Source: JAMXLO01 sp035511435 (GTDB taxonomy: Bacteria; Pseudomonadota; Alphaproteobacteria; Acetobacterales; Acetobacteraceae). From it: DNA of 7,879 nucleotides. This document shows, piece by piece, positions 1 through 5,924 of this stretch. Under the pieces are notes generated by a model, which did not search any database, was not told the origin of the DNA, and saw only the letters and a program-made list of their open reading frames with translations. The stretch spans positions 1-7,879 of the forward strand of contig DATKFJ010000496.1 of NCBI GenBank assembly GCA_035511435.1, in the 5' to 3' direction. Position 1 is the stretch's first letter. The number at the start of each line of letters is the position of its first letter. The translations under genes and the position numbers were made by a program.

Positions 1-1610
1 CACGCGAGGCCAGGGAGCCTCGGCTTGCGCAACTGCTGGATGGGTGGGGCGGCGCGACCATCGCCTATCGCCGCCGGCTGATCGACAGCCCGTCCTACAC
101 GCTGAACCACGAGGAAGTCGCCAAGGCGCTGGAAGAAGCCGTGCGCTTCGCCGAGGGCCTGACGCCGCGGGCGGTGGAGGTGGACGAATTTGGCCACGCT
201 GCCGGCATCCGCGTCGCGCGCGCCGATGGATCGGAAGCCGGCGGATCGGAAACGGTGCTTCCGGCGCGCGCCATCCTGGTTGCCGCCGGCACGCAGCCCA
301 ATACCGTGCTGGCACGCGAGGACGGTCGTATCCAGCTCGATGGCCGGTATTTCCAGGCAGTGGACGAGACGGGCGCACCGGTCACCGTGGTGCGCGGCCT
401 GGCCAAGCCCGATGCCACGCACGTGCTGATGCACCGTGCCGAGAACGGCCGTTTCGTCAGCTTCTTCGGCGATCTGCATCCGAGCTTCTTCGGCAACGTG
501 GTGAAGGCGATGGGCGGCGCCAAGCGCGGCTATCCCGTGGTGTCGCAGGCGCTGGCCGCACAGGCCGGCTCCGCGGTGACGGGTGCGGACCTGATTGCGC
601 GCTGCCGGCAGGAGCTGGTGCCGACGGTGCATGCGGTGCATCGCTTGACGCCGACCATCGTGGAGGTGGTGGTGCACGCGCCGGCACAGGCGCGCGCGTT
701 CCGCCCGGGGCAGTTCTACCGGTTGCAGAACTACGAGATGCTGGCGCCGCGCATAACCGAAGCCGGCGCGGCGAGCACGGTGCTGGCGATGGAAGGGCTG
801 GCGATGACGGGCGCCTGGACCGATCCGGTCGCGGGACTGGTGTCGGTGATCGTGCTGGAGATGGGCGGCAGTTCCGACATCTGCGCGGCGCTGAAGCCGG
901 GTGAGCCGGTGGTGCTCATGGGGCCGACCGGGTCGCCGACCGAGATCCATCGCGGTGCGACGGTGGCCTTGGTTGGCGGCGGGCTGGGCAACGCGGTGCT
1001 GTTCGCGATTGGCGCGGCGCTGCGTGCGGCCGGGTCTCGGGTGATCTACTTCGCCGGCTACAAGCAGATGCGCGACCGCTACAAAGTCGCGGAAATCGAA
1101 CGCGCCGCCGATGCGATTGTCTGGTGCTGCGATGAAGCGCCGGGATTCGTGCCGACGCGGCCGCAGGACCGCAGTTTCGTGGGCAACATCGTGCAGGCGA
1201 TGGCGGCCTACGGGTCGGGCCGGTTGGGTGAGCAGGCGGTGCCCTTGGCGGCGGCGGACCATATGATCGTGATTGGTTCGGATCGCATGATGCAGGCCGT
1301 CGGCGCCTCTCGGCGTGGCGTGCTGGCGCCTTTGCTGAAGGCCGGTCACACCGCGATCGGGTCGATCAACTCACCGATGCAGTGCATGATGAAGGAGGTC
1401 TGCGCGCAGTGCCTGCAGCCACAGATCGATCCGGACAGCGGCGAGCGGAGTGTGGTGTTCTCGTGCTTCAACCAGGATCAGGCGCTGGATCGGGTGGATT
1501 TTCCCGCGTTGCACGAACGCCTGGCGCAGAATGGCGCGCAGGAGAAGCTGACCGCGCAGTGGGTCGATCGCGCGCTGCGAATGCTGCATGCGCGCGGGGC
1601 GGCGGCGTGA
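1..1610 (+). CDS. FAD/NAD(P)-dependent oxidoreductase with C-terminal PyrK-like module (5' end outside the window)
   Basis: The reading frame is open from position 3 to the TGA at 1608-1610, giving 535 residues, so the true start lies upstream of the window. The GTG at 141 is internal. Residues 1-100 look like the end of a pyridine-nucleotide-disulfide/GltD-type flavoprotein domain, with the nucleotide-binding signature VAAGTQPN near residue 95. From about residue 200 it resembles PyrK/ferredoxin-NADP reductase: RPGQF (about 234-238) for FAD, VALVGGGLGN (about 321-330) for the pyridine nucleotide, GSDRMM further on, and four cysteines at 461, 467, 470 and 488 (C-x5-C-x2-C-x17-C). These match the [2Fe-2S] ligands of PyrK, which passes electrons between NAD(P)H and a partner flavoenzyme. 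Such fusions of a GltD-like and a PyrK-like half are usually cytosolic electron-transfer proteins. The partner and substrate cannot be told, and no pyrD-like gene is present in the window. The domain assignment is fairly sure; the physiological role is unknown. Confidence 0.85.
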   Translation, partial: REAREPRLAQLLDGWGGATIAYRRRLIDSPSYTLNHEEVAKALEEAVRFAEGLTPRAVEVDEFGHAAGIRVARADGSEAGGSETVLPARAILVAAGTQPNTVLAREDGRIQLDGRYFQAVDETGAPVTVVRGLAKPDATHVLMHRAENGRFVSFFGDLHPSFFGNVVKAMGGAKRGYPVVSQALAAQAGSAVTGADLIARCRQELVPTVHAVHRLTPTIVEVVVHAPAQARAFRPGQFYRLQNYEMLAPRITEAGAASTVLAMEGLAMTGAWTDPVAGLVSVIVLEMGGSSDICAALKPGEPVVLMGPTGSPTEIHRGATVALVGGGLGNAVLFAIGAALRAAGSRVIYFAGYKQMRDRYKVAEIERAADAIVWCCDEAPGFVPTRPQDRSFVGNIVQAMAAYGSGRLGEQAVPLAAADHMIVIGSDRMMQAVGASRRGVLAPLLKAGHTAIGSINSPMQCMMKEVCAQCLQPQIDPDSGERSVVFSCFNQDQALDRVDFPALHERLAQNGAQEKLTAQWVDRALRMLHARGAAA

Positions 1611-1611
1611 C

Positions 1612-1649
1612 GGCGGAATGCCCCTGAACCTGCTGCGGGGCATTCCGCC
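1612..1649. terminator. Hairpin between convergent genes, probable bidirectional terminator
   Basis: A perfect 13-bp inverted repeat (arms 1612-1624 and 1637-1649, with a core of GGAATGCCCC pairing with GGGGCATTCC) has a 12-nt loop. It starts 2 nt after the stop of the oxidoreductase gene and ends 6 nt before the stop of the convergent CHRD gene. No T-run follows on either strand, so it is not a textbook intrinsic terminator, but its placement argues for 3'-end formation or RNA stabilisation for both genes. Confidence 0.65.
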
Positions 1650-1655
1650 ATCGGA

Positions 1656-2195
1656 TTACGGTTTGGTTGCCGGGGCCGGCGTGGCTGCCGGGGCCGGTGC
1701 AGCTGCCGGGGTGGCCGACTTCATCGGCATCGATGCGTGGGACTTCATCGGCTTTTCGGCGGCCGCATGCGTGTCGGATCGCATCATCTGACCGCGGATT
1801 TCGCCGCCCTTGTTGGCTGCCGTGTGGACGTTCGCGTACCACTTGCCGGCTTCCAGGTCCTTCATCTGGTCGTCGGTCAGCGTCGCGGTGCCAGATGTGG
1901 GGCTCGCCGGGTTGTTGCCGATCGGCACGACCACGCCGGCATTTGTGCCTGGCGCCGCCGGTCCGTGGAAGTGCGCCGCCGTCGCCGGTCCGGTCAGGCC
2001 GTAATAGGTCATCGTGTAGGTCAGTTTCTTGGTGTTGGTGTCCAGCGTCGCGAGCACGTCGCCGGATCCGGTGGTGGCGTTGGGCGGGACCTCGGACTTG
2101 CCGGTCATGCTGGTGTGAAAGTCGATCATGGCGGCCGAGGCGGCGGACAGACAGCCGACGGCGAAGACCGTGGCGAGAATTGACGTCCGAAACAT
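1656..2195 (-). CDS. Secreted CHRD-domain protein
   Basis: The protein has 179 aa. It starts at the ATG 2195-2193, which is preceded by a strong purine-rich site (AAGGGGG, about 5 nt upstream). An N-terminal signal peptide is visible: Arg at residue 3, a hydrophobic stretch, then AASAA near residues 18-22, so cleavage near 21-22 is likely. Cys15 sits in a weak lipobox-like AVGC, so a lipoprotein is possible but less likely. Residues 24-137 fit the CHRD (chordin) domain: TGKSEVPP near the start, YGLTGPATAAHFHGPA at 65-80 and the typical closing GEIRGQM at 131-137. The tail, 140-179, is a low-complexity Ala/Pro/Lys/Met linker of the kind seen in exported proteins. Bacterial CHRD proteins are extracytoplasmic and mostly of unknown function. 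The longer in-frame ORF reaching 2582 is rejected because the signal peptide and ribosome binding site fix the start. The gene stands alone and is divergent from the acetyltransferase gene. Confidence 0.9.
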   Translation of the reverse strand: MFRTSILATVFAVGCLSAASAAMIDFHTSMTGKSEVPPNATTGSGDVLATLDTNTKKLTYTMTYYGLTGPATAAHFHGPAAPGTNAGVVVPIGNNPASPTSGTATLTDDQMKDLEAGKWYANVHTAANKGGEIRGQMMRSDTHAAAEKPMKSHASMPMKSATPAAAPAPAATPAPATKP

Positions 2196-2383
2196 GCATC
2201 CCCCTTGTGACGAGTTGGCACCCAGATCGGGCACACAATGGCCAGATTGCTGAAAGACGCGCCGGAAGTCACGGTATTCCGTTAATCGGGGAAAATGGCC
2301 CGGCGGTTGGCGCGTCAACCGGTCCATGCCAGGCGTCCGGCGAGGTCGTAAGGGTTGGAGCGAATCCGCTGGAGATTGCCGCC
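2196..2383. promoter_or_regulatory. Divergent intergenic region (CHRD gene / GNAT gene)
   Basis: These 188 bp separate two divergent starts and must carry the promoters of both genes. I see no convincing -35/-10 pair and no operator-like dyad. The clear elements are the two ribosome binding sites at the edges: AAGGGGG for CHRD on the minus strand and GGAG at 2371-2374 for the acetyltransferase. Confidence 0.4.
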
Positions 2384-3058
2384 ATGCCACCGCCCGTCGG
2401 CCCCGAGGTTGACCCGACGCCGCGTCCCTTGCCGGCCAGGGTGCCGCTGGTCGGCCGCAGCGTGGTGCTGGAACCGCTGCACACTCGCCACGCCACGGCG
2501 CTTTGGCGCGCGGCGCAGGGCGCCGACGAAAGCTGGGCGTACCTCGGCTATGGGCCGTTCCCCTCGGAGGTCGCGATGGCACGGTTCGTTGGCGAATTTG
2601 CCAGCACGCACGATCCGATGGCCTGGGCGGCGTGTCCGGCGGATACCGGCGTTGCGGCAGGCTGGCTGACGCTGCTGGACATCCTGCCGAAGCATGCCTC
2701 GATCGAGCTGGGCAGCATCTGGTTTTCGCCGTCGCTGCAACGCACGACCGCGGCGACCGAGGCGATCTATCTGCTGTTGCGGCTGGCGGCGGACGAATTG
2801 GGCTATCGGCGGCTGGTGTGGAAGTGCAATGCGCTGAATGCGCCGTCGAAGCGCGCCGCCGAACGGCTGGGGTTCACCTATGAGGGGCGCCACCGTGCCC
2901 ACATGGTGGTCAAGGGCCACCGGCGCGACAGTGACTGGTACAGCATCGTCGAGGACGAGTGGCCGCGCTGCCGCGCCGCGTTCGAGGCGTGGCTCGATCC
3001 GGCGAATTTCACTCCCGATGGAGCGCCGATTCGGGGGTTGGCGGCGCTGCGCGGCTGA
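2384..3058 (+). CDS. GNAT-family N-acetyltransferase (RimJ/RimL type)
   Basis: The protein has 224 aa. The ATG at 2384 has a GGAG 9 nt upstream. The frame stays open far upstream but there runs antisense to the CHRD gene, so the longer ORF is rejected. The fold of COG1670/Acetyltransf_3 proteins can be followed: LVGRSVVLEPLHTRHATALW (22-41, first strand and helix), IELGSIWFSPSLQRTTAATE (107-126, the acetyl-CoA-binding beta4/alpha3 region), RRLVWKCNALNAPSKRAAER (142-161) and LGFTYEGRHRAHMVVKGHRR (162-181), then DWYSI. The usual Q/R-x-x-G-x-G/A pyrophosphate loop is degenerate here (QRTTAAT), as is common in this subgroup. These enzymes transfer an acetyl group from acetyl-CoA to amines, including protein N-termini, antibiotics and small metabolites. 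The substrate cannot be predicted. It appears monocistronic and converges on the 219-aa gene. Confidence 0.88.
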   Translation: MPPPVGPEVDPTPRPLPARVPLVGRSVVLEPLHTRHATALWRAAQGADESWAYLGYGPFPSEVAMARFVGEFASTHDPMAWAACPADTGVAAGWLTLLDILPKHASIELGSIWFSPSLQRTTAATEAIYLLLRLAADELGYRRLVWKCNALNAPSKRAAERLGFTYEGRHRAHMVVKGHRRDSDWYSIVEDEWPRCRAAFEAWLDPANFTPDGAPIRGLAALRG

Positions 3059-3202
3059 TGCTGACCGATCGGCGTGTGCAGCCGCCTCGGCATGCCGATA
3101 CCGGATGCAGGCGTGGGACCGGACCCATGCGCGGGGTTGGCGCTGGCGCGAACGGTCGCAGGGAAAACAGACGCGGACTCCGGCCTCCGTCAGGATGACG
3201 GG

Positions 3203-3219
3203 GCGGCTAACCGGGCCGC
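3203..3219. terminator. Short GC hairpin between convergent genes
   Basis: GCGGC (3203-3207) pairs with GCCGC (3215-3219) across a 7-nt loop, directly next to the stop codon of the minus-strand gene ending at 3221 and followed on the plus strand by TTTA. A second small dyad, CGTCA/TGACG at 3188-3200, lies just before it. Together they may end transcription from both sides. The stems are only 5 bp, so this is tentative. The rest of 3059-3220 shows nothing. Confidence 0.35.
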
Positions 3220-3220
3220 T

Positions 3221-3880
3221 TTACACCGTTCGTTCGCGTAGTTGCCGCGTTGCCGCCTGCATGCGGGCCGCCAGCACGGCCCACTGCGCCGGCGTTCGGT
3301 CCGATTGTTCCGCGTACGCGATACGGCGCTCTTCCACTGTCATGTCCTCATAGCGGTGGAGCGGAATGCGCTGCGCCAGTTCGTTGCGCGCCAGTTCGAC
3401 CGGATCGTTGTCCAGGGCGTGCTCCGCATCTGCGATCTCCTCCGGCGTGAAGCCTTCCAGCGGATTCTCGGCGGTGAACACGTTGCCGGTGGAGGTGGCC
3501 GGGCGGCTTGCGGCTGATTTGTCCGCTGGTTTTTCCAGTGCTGGCTGGCGAGGGGCGGCGGCAGGGGCGCGGTGCTTGTCCAGCAGGCGCAGCGCCGCGT
3601 CGAACGAGCGTCCGGCGGCAATTGCGCCAGTGAGCAGGCGGGTGGCGTCGGCCTCGCTGACGCCGGGCTGCGCGGCGCGCTGGAAGCCACTCATGCTGGC
3701 GTGGTGGGCGGCGATCATGCGGGCGGCGAGCATGGCTTCAACCACGTCGCGGGGGTCCAGCGCCTCGATCGTGATGCGCGTGGCATAGCGCTGCTCGTCT
3801 GCCGAGCCGGAGGGCCACAGGCCGGCGAGGGTCGCGATCAGGCGTTCGAGGAAGAAGGCGAGGTGGGGAATGACTGCCAT
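3221..3880 (-). CDS. Uncharacterised 219-aa protein, possibly SOS-controlled
   Basis: I do not recognise a named family. I place the start at the ATG 3880-3878, giving 219 aa. The frame continues to a TTG at 4015, but that stretch is Pro/His/Thr-rich, runs through direct repeats and would put the SOS-like box inside the gene. The ribosome binding site is weak (GAGAG about 13 nt upstream). Residues 1-105 look like a helical domain, with conserved-looking segments ALDPRDVVEAMLAARMIAAH (40-59) and ATRLLTGAIAAGRSFDAALR (79-98). Residues 105-132 are an Ala/Pro/Ser/Lys linker. Residues 133-219 form a charged, helical C-terminal part with GFTPEEIADAEHALDNDP (143-160) and DMTVEERRIAYAEQ (179-192). 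There is no signal peptide, membrane span or catalytic motif. From memory, the first domain resembles short hypothetical proteins found in other alphaproteobacterial accessory regions; this is unverified. High GC3 supports real coding. Confidence 0.7.
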   Translation of the reverse strand: MAVIPHLAFFLERLIATLAGLWPSGSADEQRYATRITIEALDPRDVVEAMLAARMIAAHHASMSGFQRAAQPGVSEADATRLLTGAIAAGRSFDAALRLLDKHRAPAAAPRQPALEKPADKSAASRPATSTGNVFTAENPLEGFTPEEIADAEHALDNDPVELARNELAQRIPLHRYEDMTVEERRIAYAEQSDRTPAQWAVLAARMQAATRQLRERTV

Positions 3881-3900
3881 CGTGGGATGCTCTCGCTGGA

Positions 3901-3959
3901 GGGTGGCAACGCGCCGGTGGGTGTGCGTTGGTGGGTGGGCGCCGGTGGGTGGCAACGCG
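3901..3959. repeat. Overlapping 13-bp direct repeats in the leader of the 219-aa gene
   Basis: GGGTGGCAACGCG occurs at 3901-3913 and again at 3947-3959. GCGCCGGTGGGTG occurs at 3911-3923 and 3939-3951. The order is A-B then B-A, so the copies overlap into a GGTGGG-rich patch between the SOS-like box and the start codon. It probably arose by local duplication; a regulatory role is possible but not shown. Confidence 0.6.
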
Positions 3960-3979
3960 GGAGTATGCACCAGAAGTGT

Positions 3980-4004
3980 GAACAAAAAGTGAACATCGGG
4001 GAAC
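3980..4004 (-). promoter_or_regulatory. SOS box (LexA site, GTTC-N7-GTTC) with a third half-site
   Basis: On the plus strand GAAC at 3980-3983 and GAAC at 3991-3994 are separated by exactly seven bases (AAAAAGT). On the minus strand this reads GTTC-N7-GTTC, the direct-repeat LexA operator known from alphaproteobacteria, with the A/T-rich spacer often seen in them. A third GAAC at 4001-4004 follows six bases later, so the half-sites start 11 and 10 bp apart, on nearly one face of the helix. The box lies about 100 bp upstream of the 219-aa gene (minus strand) and could control it. No strong plus-strand gene starts nearby. Chance occurrence of a GAAC-N7-GAAC cannot be excluded. Confidence 0.55.
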
Positions 4005-4018
4005 ATATTTGGCAATGA

Positions 4019-4032
4019 TTTTCCCGGGAAAA
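4019..4032. repeat. 14-bp perfect palindrome
   Basis: TTTTCCCGGGAAAA is perfectly symmetric, an unusual sequence in this GC-rich DNA. It sits 15 bp beyond the third GAAC half-site. It might be an operator for a dimeric regulator or a cruciform, but there is nothing further to identify it. Confidence 0.5.
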
Positions 4033-4153
4033 AGCCAGCGGCGTTCGGCGGAAACTATCCGGCCCTGTCTCCTCTGGGAGACGGACGCGGGGCGCGTAGG
4101 GTCCGCCGGCGACGGGCGATTGTCGCCGAGTACCAAAAGCGGGGAACACGGGC

Positions 4154-4375
4154 ATGCCCGGTGCAGCATCGGAGAGAGCCGGAACGACGTGCGCCACGGC
4201 GACTGCGGTGGAACCCGGCGTTGCGATCGCCGACGGCATCCCCGGTGCGCAGGCATCGTGTCGCCGGGATCCTGCCGGGCGCGGCTTCCGCGCGACCAGC
4301 CGCCTGCCCTCGGTCCGACTGCTGATATGGTGCTCGGTCTGCTGCTGGGCCGTCGCCGTGTATGCGTGTTGGTAA
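4154..4375 (+). CDS. Doubtful 73-aa protein with hydrophobic C-terminal tail
   Basis: An ATG at 4154 opens 73 codons ending in TAA at 4373-4375. The first about 50 residues are Ala/Gly/Thr-rich. Then comes a basic patch (RGFRATSRLPSVR) and a hydrophobic, Cys/Trp-rich end (LIWCSVCCWAVAVYACW), as in a small tail-anchored membrane protein. Third codon positions in the second half are strongly G/C, as in real genes here. Against it: the start codon lies inside the palindrome at 4149-4160, there is only a weak GGGG upstream as ribosome binding site, the stop lies in the first tandem-repeat unit, and I know no relative. I rate it as a candidate only. Confidence 0.2.
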   Translation: MPGAASERAGTTCATATAVEPGVAIADGIPGAQASCRRDPAGRGFRATSRLPSVRLLIWCSVCCWAVAVYACW

Positions 4376-4456
4376 GGCGAGCGGTATTGGAAGGCGGCCG
4401 GTGTTGGTAACGGCGGCTGGTGTTGGTAAGGCGGGCGGTGTTGGTAACGGCGGGCT
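4366..4456. repeat. Tandem repeat, five units of 17-19 bp (minisatellite)
   Basis: The units start at 4366, 4384, 4401, 4420 and 4438 and follow the pattern GTGTTGGTAA(G/C)GGCGGxxG. Units 1 and 4 (18 bp) have AAGGCG, units 3 and 5 (19 bp) have AACGGCGG, and unit 2 is diverged (GTATTGGAAGG). The unit length is not a multiple of three throughout, so a coding repeat is unlikely. No spacers separate the units, so this is not a CRISPR array. Confidence 0.85.
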
Positions 4457-4480
4457 CCCCTTGTGGGCAGCAGCGGGATG

Positions 4481-4648
4481 CGCCCGTGGACCACAACCGA
4501 CGCCCAAACAAAACGCCTGGGTCAGCGATACGATGAGGAGAGGTTCAAAGGTCAGGGCATAGATCTGAACGTAATGAGTCTCCCGAGAGGTTCCGGCCCG
4601 ACCGGCACCGATATGATGGTACTCGGCTGCGCCAAAAGGCGTGACTGA
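4481..4648 (+). pseudogene. Possible protein-gene remnant
   Basis: This plus-strand stretch, ending in TGA at 4646-4648, translates into something more protein-like than its surroundings (for example GQRYDEERFKGQGIDLNVMS). It has no convincing start or ribosome binding site, and its base composition is less GC-biased than the neighbouring genes. I cannot name a family. It may be a 3' remnant of a lost gene or chance. Confidence 0.15.
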
Positions 4649-4649
4649 A

Positions 4650-5642
4650 TCAGGCCAGCTCCTCAATGAACTGCACCATGCGCTGGCGCTGCGCGGCATT
4701 GGGCAGGCGGCCTCGGCCCGCCCCCAGATTGTCCGCCATGTGCGCGGCCTTGTCGGTGCCCGGGATCACCGCGGTGACAGCCGGGTGGCCGAGTAGATAT
4801 TTCAGGAAGAACTGTCCCCAGGTCGCGGCATCGAACTCGCTCGCCCAATCCGGCAGCGGCTTGCCCTGCGCGGCGCGGAACAGGTTGTGTCTGCTCGGGG
4901 AGCCGCCCCTTCGCACGCCGCCAAATGGCTCGTTGATCAAGGTTGCCACGCCAAGCTCGGCCGCCGCCGGCAACACCCGCTTTTCCGCCTCGCGGTTGGT
5001 CATCGAGCAGTCGATCTGGAGGAAATCCGGTTTCCAGCGCCGCATGATACTTTCGACGGTGTCGAAGTTGAGGTTACTTGAGTCTTTGGTGATGCCGATA
5101 TAGCGGACCAGACCTTGCGCCTTCCAATCGCGCAACGGCCCGAGGTTCTGCCAGGACCAACTGACACTGTGCAGCTGCATCAGATCGATCTTGCTGACCT
5201 GCAGCCGCCGCAATGCGGCTTGCAGCGCCCCCACGTTCAGAAACAACTGTTCCTCGACCTTGGTAGCAATGAAGATGCGCGGGCGCAGGTCTGTCTCGGT
5301 GAAGATTTCGCCCAGAATGCCCTCGGCAATGCCTTACCCGCCGGTGTTGGAAGCGGTGTCAATGACACGGCCGCCCCCGTCAGCGAGTGTGCGGACCACC
5401 TCGGTCAACGCGGCATGCGTAGCCGGCAGATCGTCATTCCACTGCTGGGCAGTGCCCAGTCCCACGACCGGCAACGGCTCCCCGGTGCTCGGGATCGGCC
5501 GGGTCATGATCCTGGTGGTATCGCGGGAAATCTCGGGCGCCGGTGCGCCGTGTGCCGCGAAGCACCGCGCCATGCCGAGCCCGCCCGCCAGTGCGACCAC
5601 GTGCCGCCGAGTCAGTTCGCCAGTCCTCTGCCGCTGTTGCAT
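4650..5642 (-). pseudogene. Aldo/keto reductase with Tat signal, interrupted by an in-frame stop
   Basis: The start is the ATG 5642-5640, with a strong GGAGGAG site just upstream; the stop is TGA at 4652-4650. One frame runs through all 331 codons except for a TAA at 5336-5334 (codon 103). Residues 10-35 form a twin-arginine signal (LTRRHVVALAGGLGMA), so export to the periplasm is likely. The TIM-barrel reductase follows: PIPSTGEPLPVVGLGT (49-64), GGRVIDTAS (90-98, catalytic Asp95), IATK (Lys128), LMQLHS (His158), GLVRYIGITKDSS, then AVIPGT near the C-terminus. The catalytic Tyr, expected five residues after Asp95 as in DTAxxYG, is missing. In its place stand three extra codons (T-G-G) and the stop, followed by GIAEGILGE. 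One change (TAC or TAT to TAA) plus a 9-bp insertion would explain this. A second extra segment, VRRGGSPSRH, also suggests drift. Either a recent pseudogene or a sequencing error; the remaining parts look intact. Confidence 0.85.
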
Positions 5643-5730
5643 GGTCTCCTCCGTTCCGCGACGACCCGCTTGAACACGGGCGCGTATCATTCGTTGGATT
5701 TTCCGTTCGTTCGATTTTCCGTGCACGGCC

Positions 5731-5844
5731 GCGTTGATCCGCGCAGGTCACGTCGAGAAGTACGACAGGGCGGCCGCGGAGGACAGCTATGTCCGCGTGC
5801 ACGCCTTCCTGGAGCGTACGATCGGGGCCGGCGCGCGACACTGA
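5731..5844 (+). pseudogene. 3' stub of an alpha/beta hydrolase (dienelactone hydrolase-like)
   Basis: The plus-strand frame ending in TGA at 5842-5844 encodes HVEKYDRAAAEDSYVRVHAF followed by LERTIGAGARH. This is the pattern at the very C-terminus of dienelactone hydrolase family proteins: a His, then YDxAAAxDA and a helix with xRTxxFL. Nothing upstream in the same frame looks like the rest of the enzyme: a stop lies at 5671-5673 and the intervening codons look random. The catalytic Cys and Asp are absent, so it cannot be active. It lies about 90 bp upstream of the broken aldo/keto reductase, on the opposite strand, and was probably left by a deletion or insertion that joined unrelated DNA near 5700-5730. 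The family call rests on a short motif. Confidence 0.35.
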
Positions 5845-5924
5845 ACGGAACAGGGATCCGGCGAGCGTGACTTGAAGGGGGGGACTCCGATCCCCTGGTC
5901 TCGCGCCGTGTCGTCAGTGCAGCG

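Larger units (their letters stand above)
4033..4649. other. Gene-poor interval with hairpins and repeats
   Basis: About 620 bp contain no ORF that looks like a known protein. It holds a perfect 7-bp stem (CGGCGAC 4107-4113 with GTCGCCG 4122-4128, 8-nt loop), a 12-bp palindrome CGGGCATGCCCG (4149-4160), the tandem repeat at 4366-4456, a doubtful small ORF at 4154-4375 and a protein-like plus-strand stretch ending at 4648. The 214-codon minus-strand ORF across it reads through the repeats and looks random. A non-coding RNA or decayed genes are both possible. Confidence 0.5.

Noticed and set aside
44..904. 286-codon plus-strand ORF overlapping the first gene
   Set aside because: Arg/Gly-rich frame shadow of the oxidoreductase; the frame-3 protein shows FAD, NAD and [2Fe-2S] motifs.
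1667..2383. Long in-frame extension of the acetyltransferase gene
   Set aside because: It runs antisense to the CHRD gene, is Arg/Ser/Pro-rich without domain signal, and the ATG at 2384 has a good ribosome binding site.
4366..4456. CRISPR array
   Set aside because: Units are head-to-tail with no spacers and are too short.
4055..4699. 214-codon minus-strand ORF across the gap
   Set aside because: It reads through the tandem repeat and into the 3' end of the reductase gene, has no domain pattern and no ribosome binding site.
5334..5336. Programmed recoding of the stop in the reductase
   Set aside because: The codon is TAA, not the TGA used for selenocysteine, and no recoding structure is apparent; mutation is simpler.
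5880..5895. Terminator hairpin downstream of the dioxygenase gene
   Set aside because: GGGGA/TCCCC gives only a 5-bp stem with no T-run; too weak to call.
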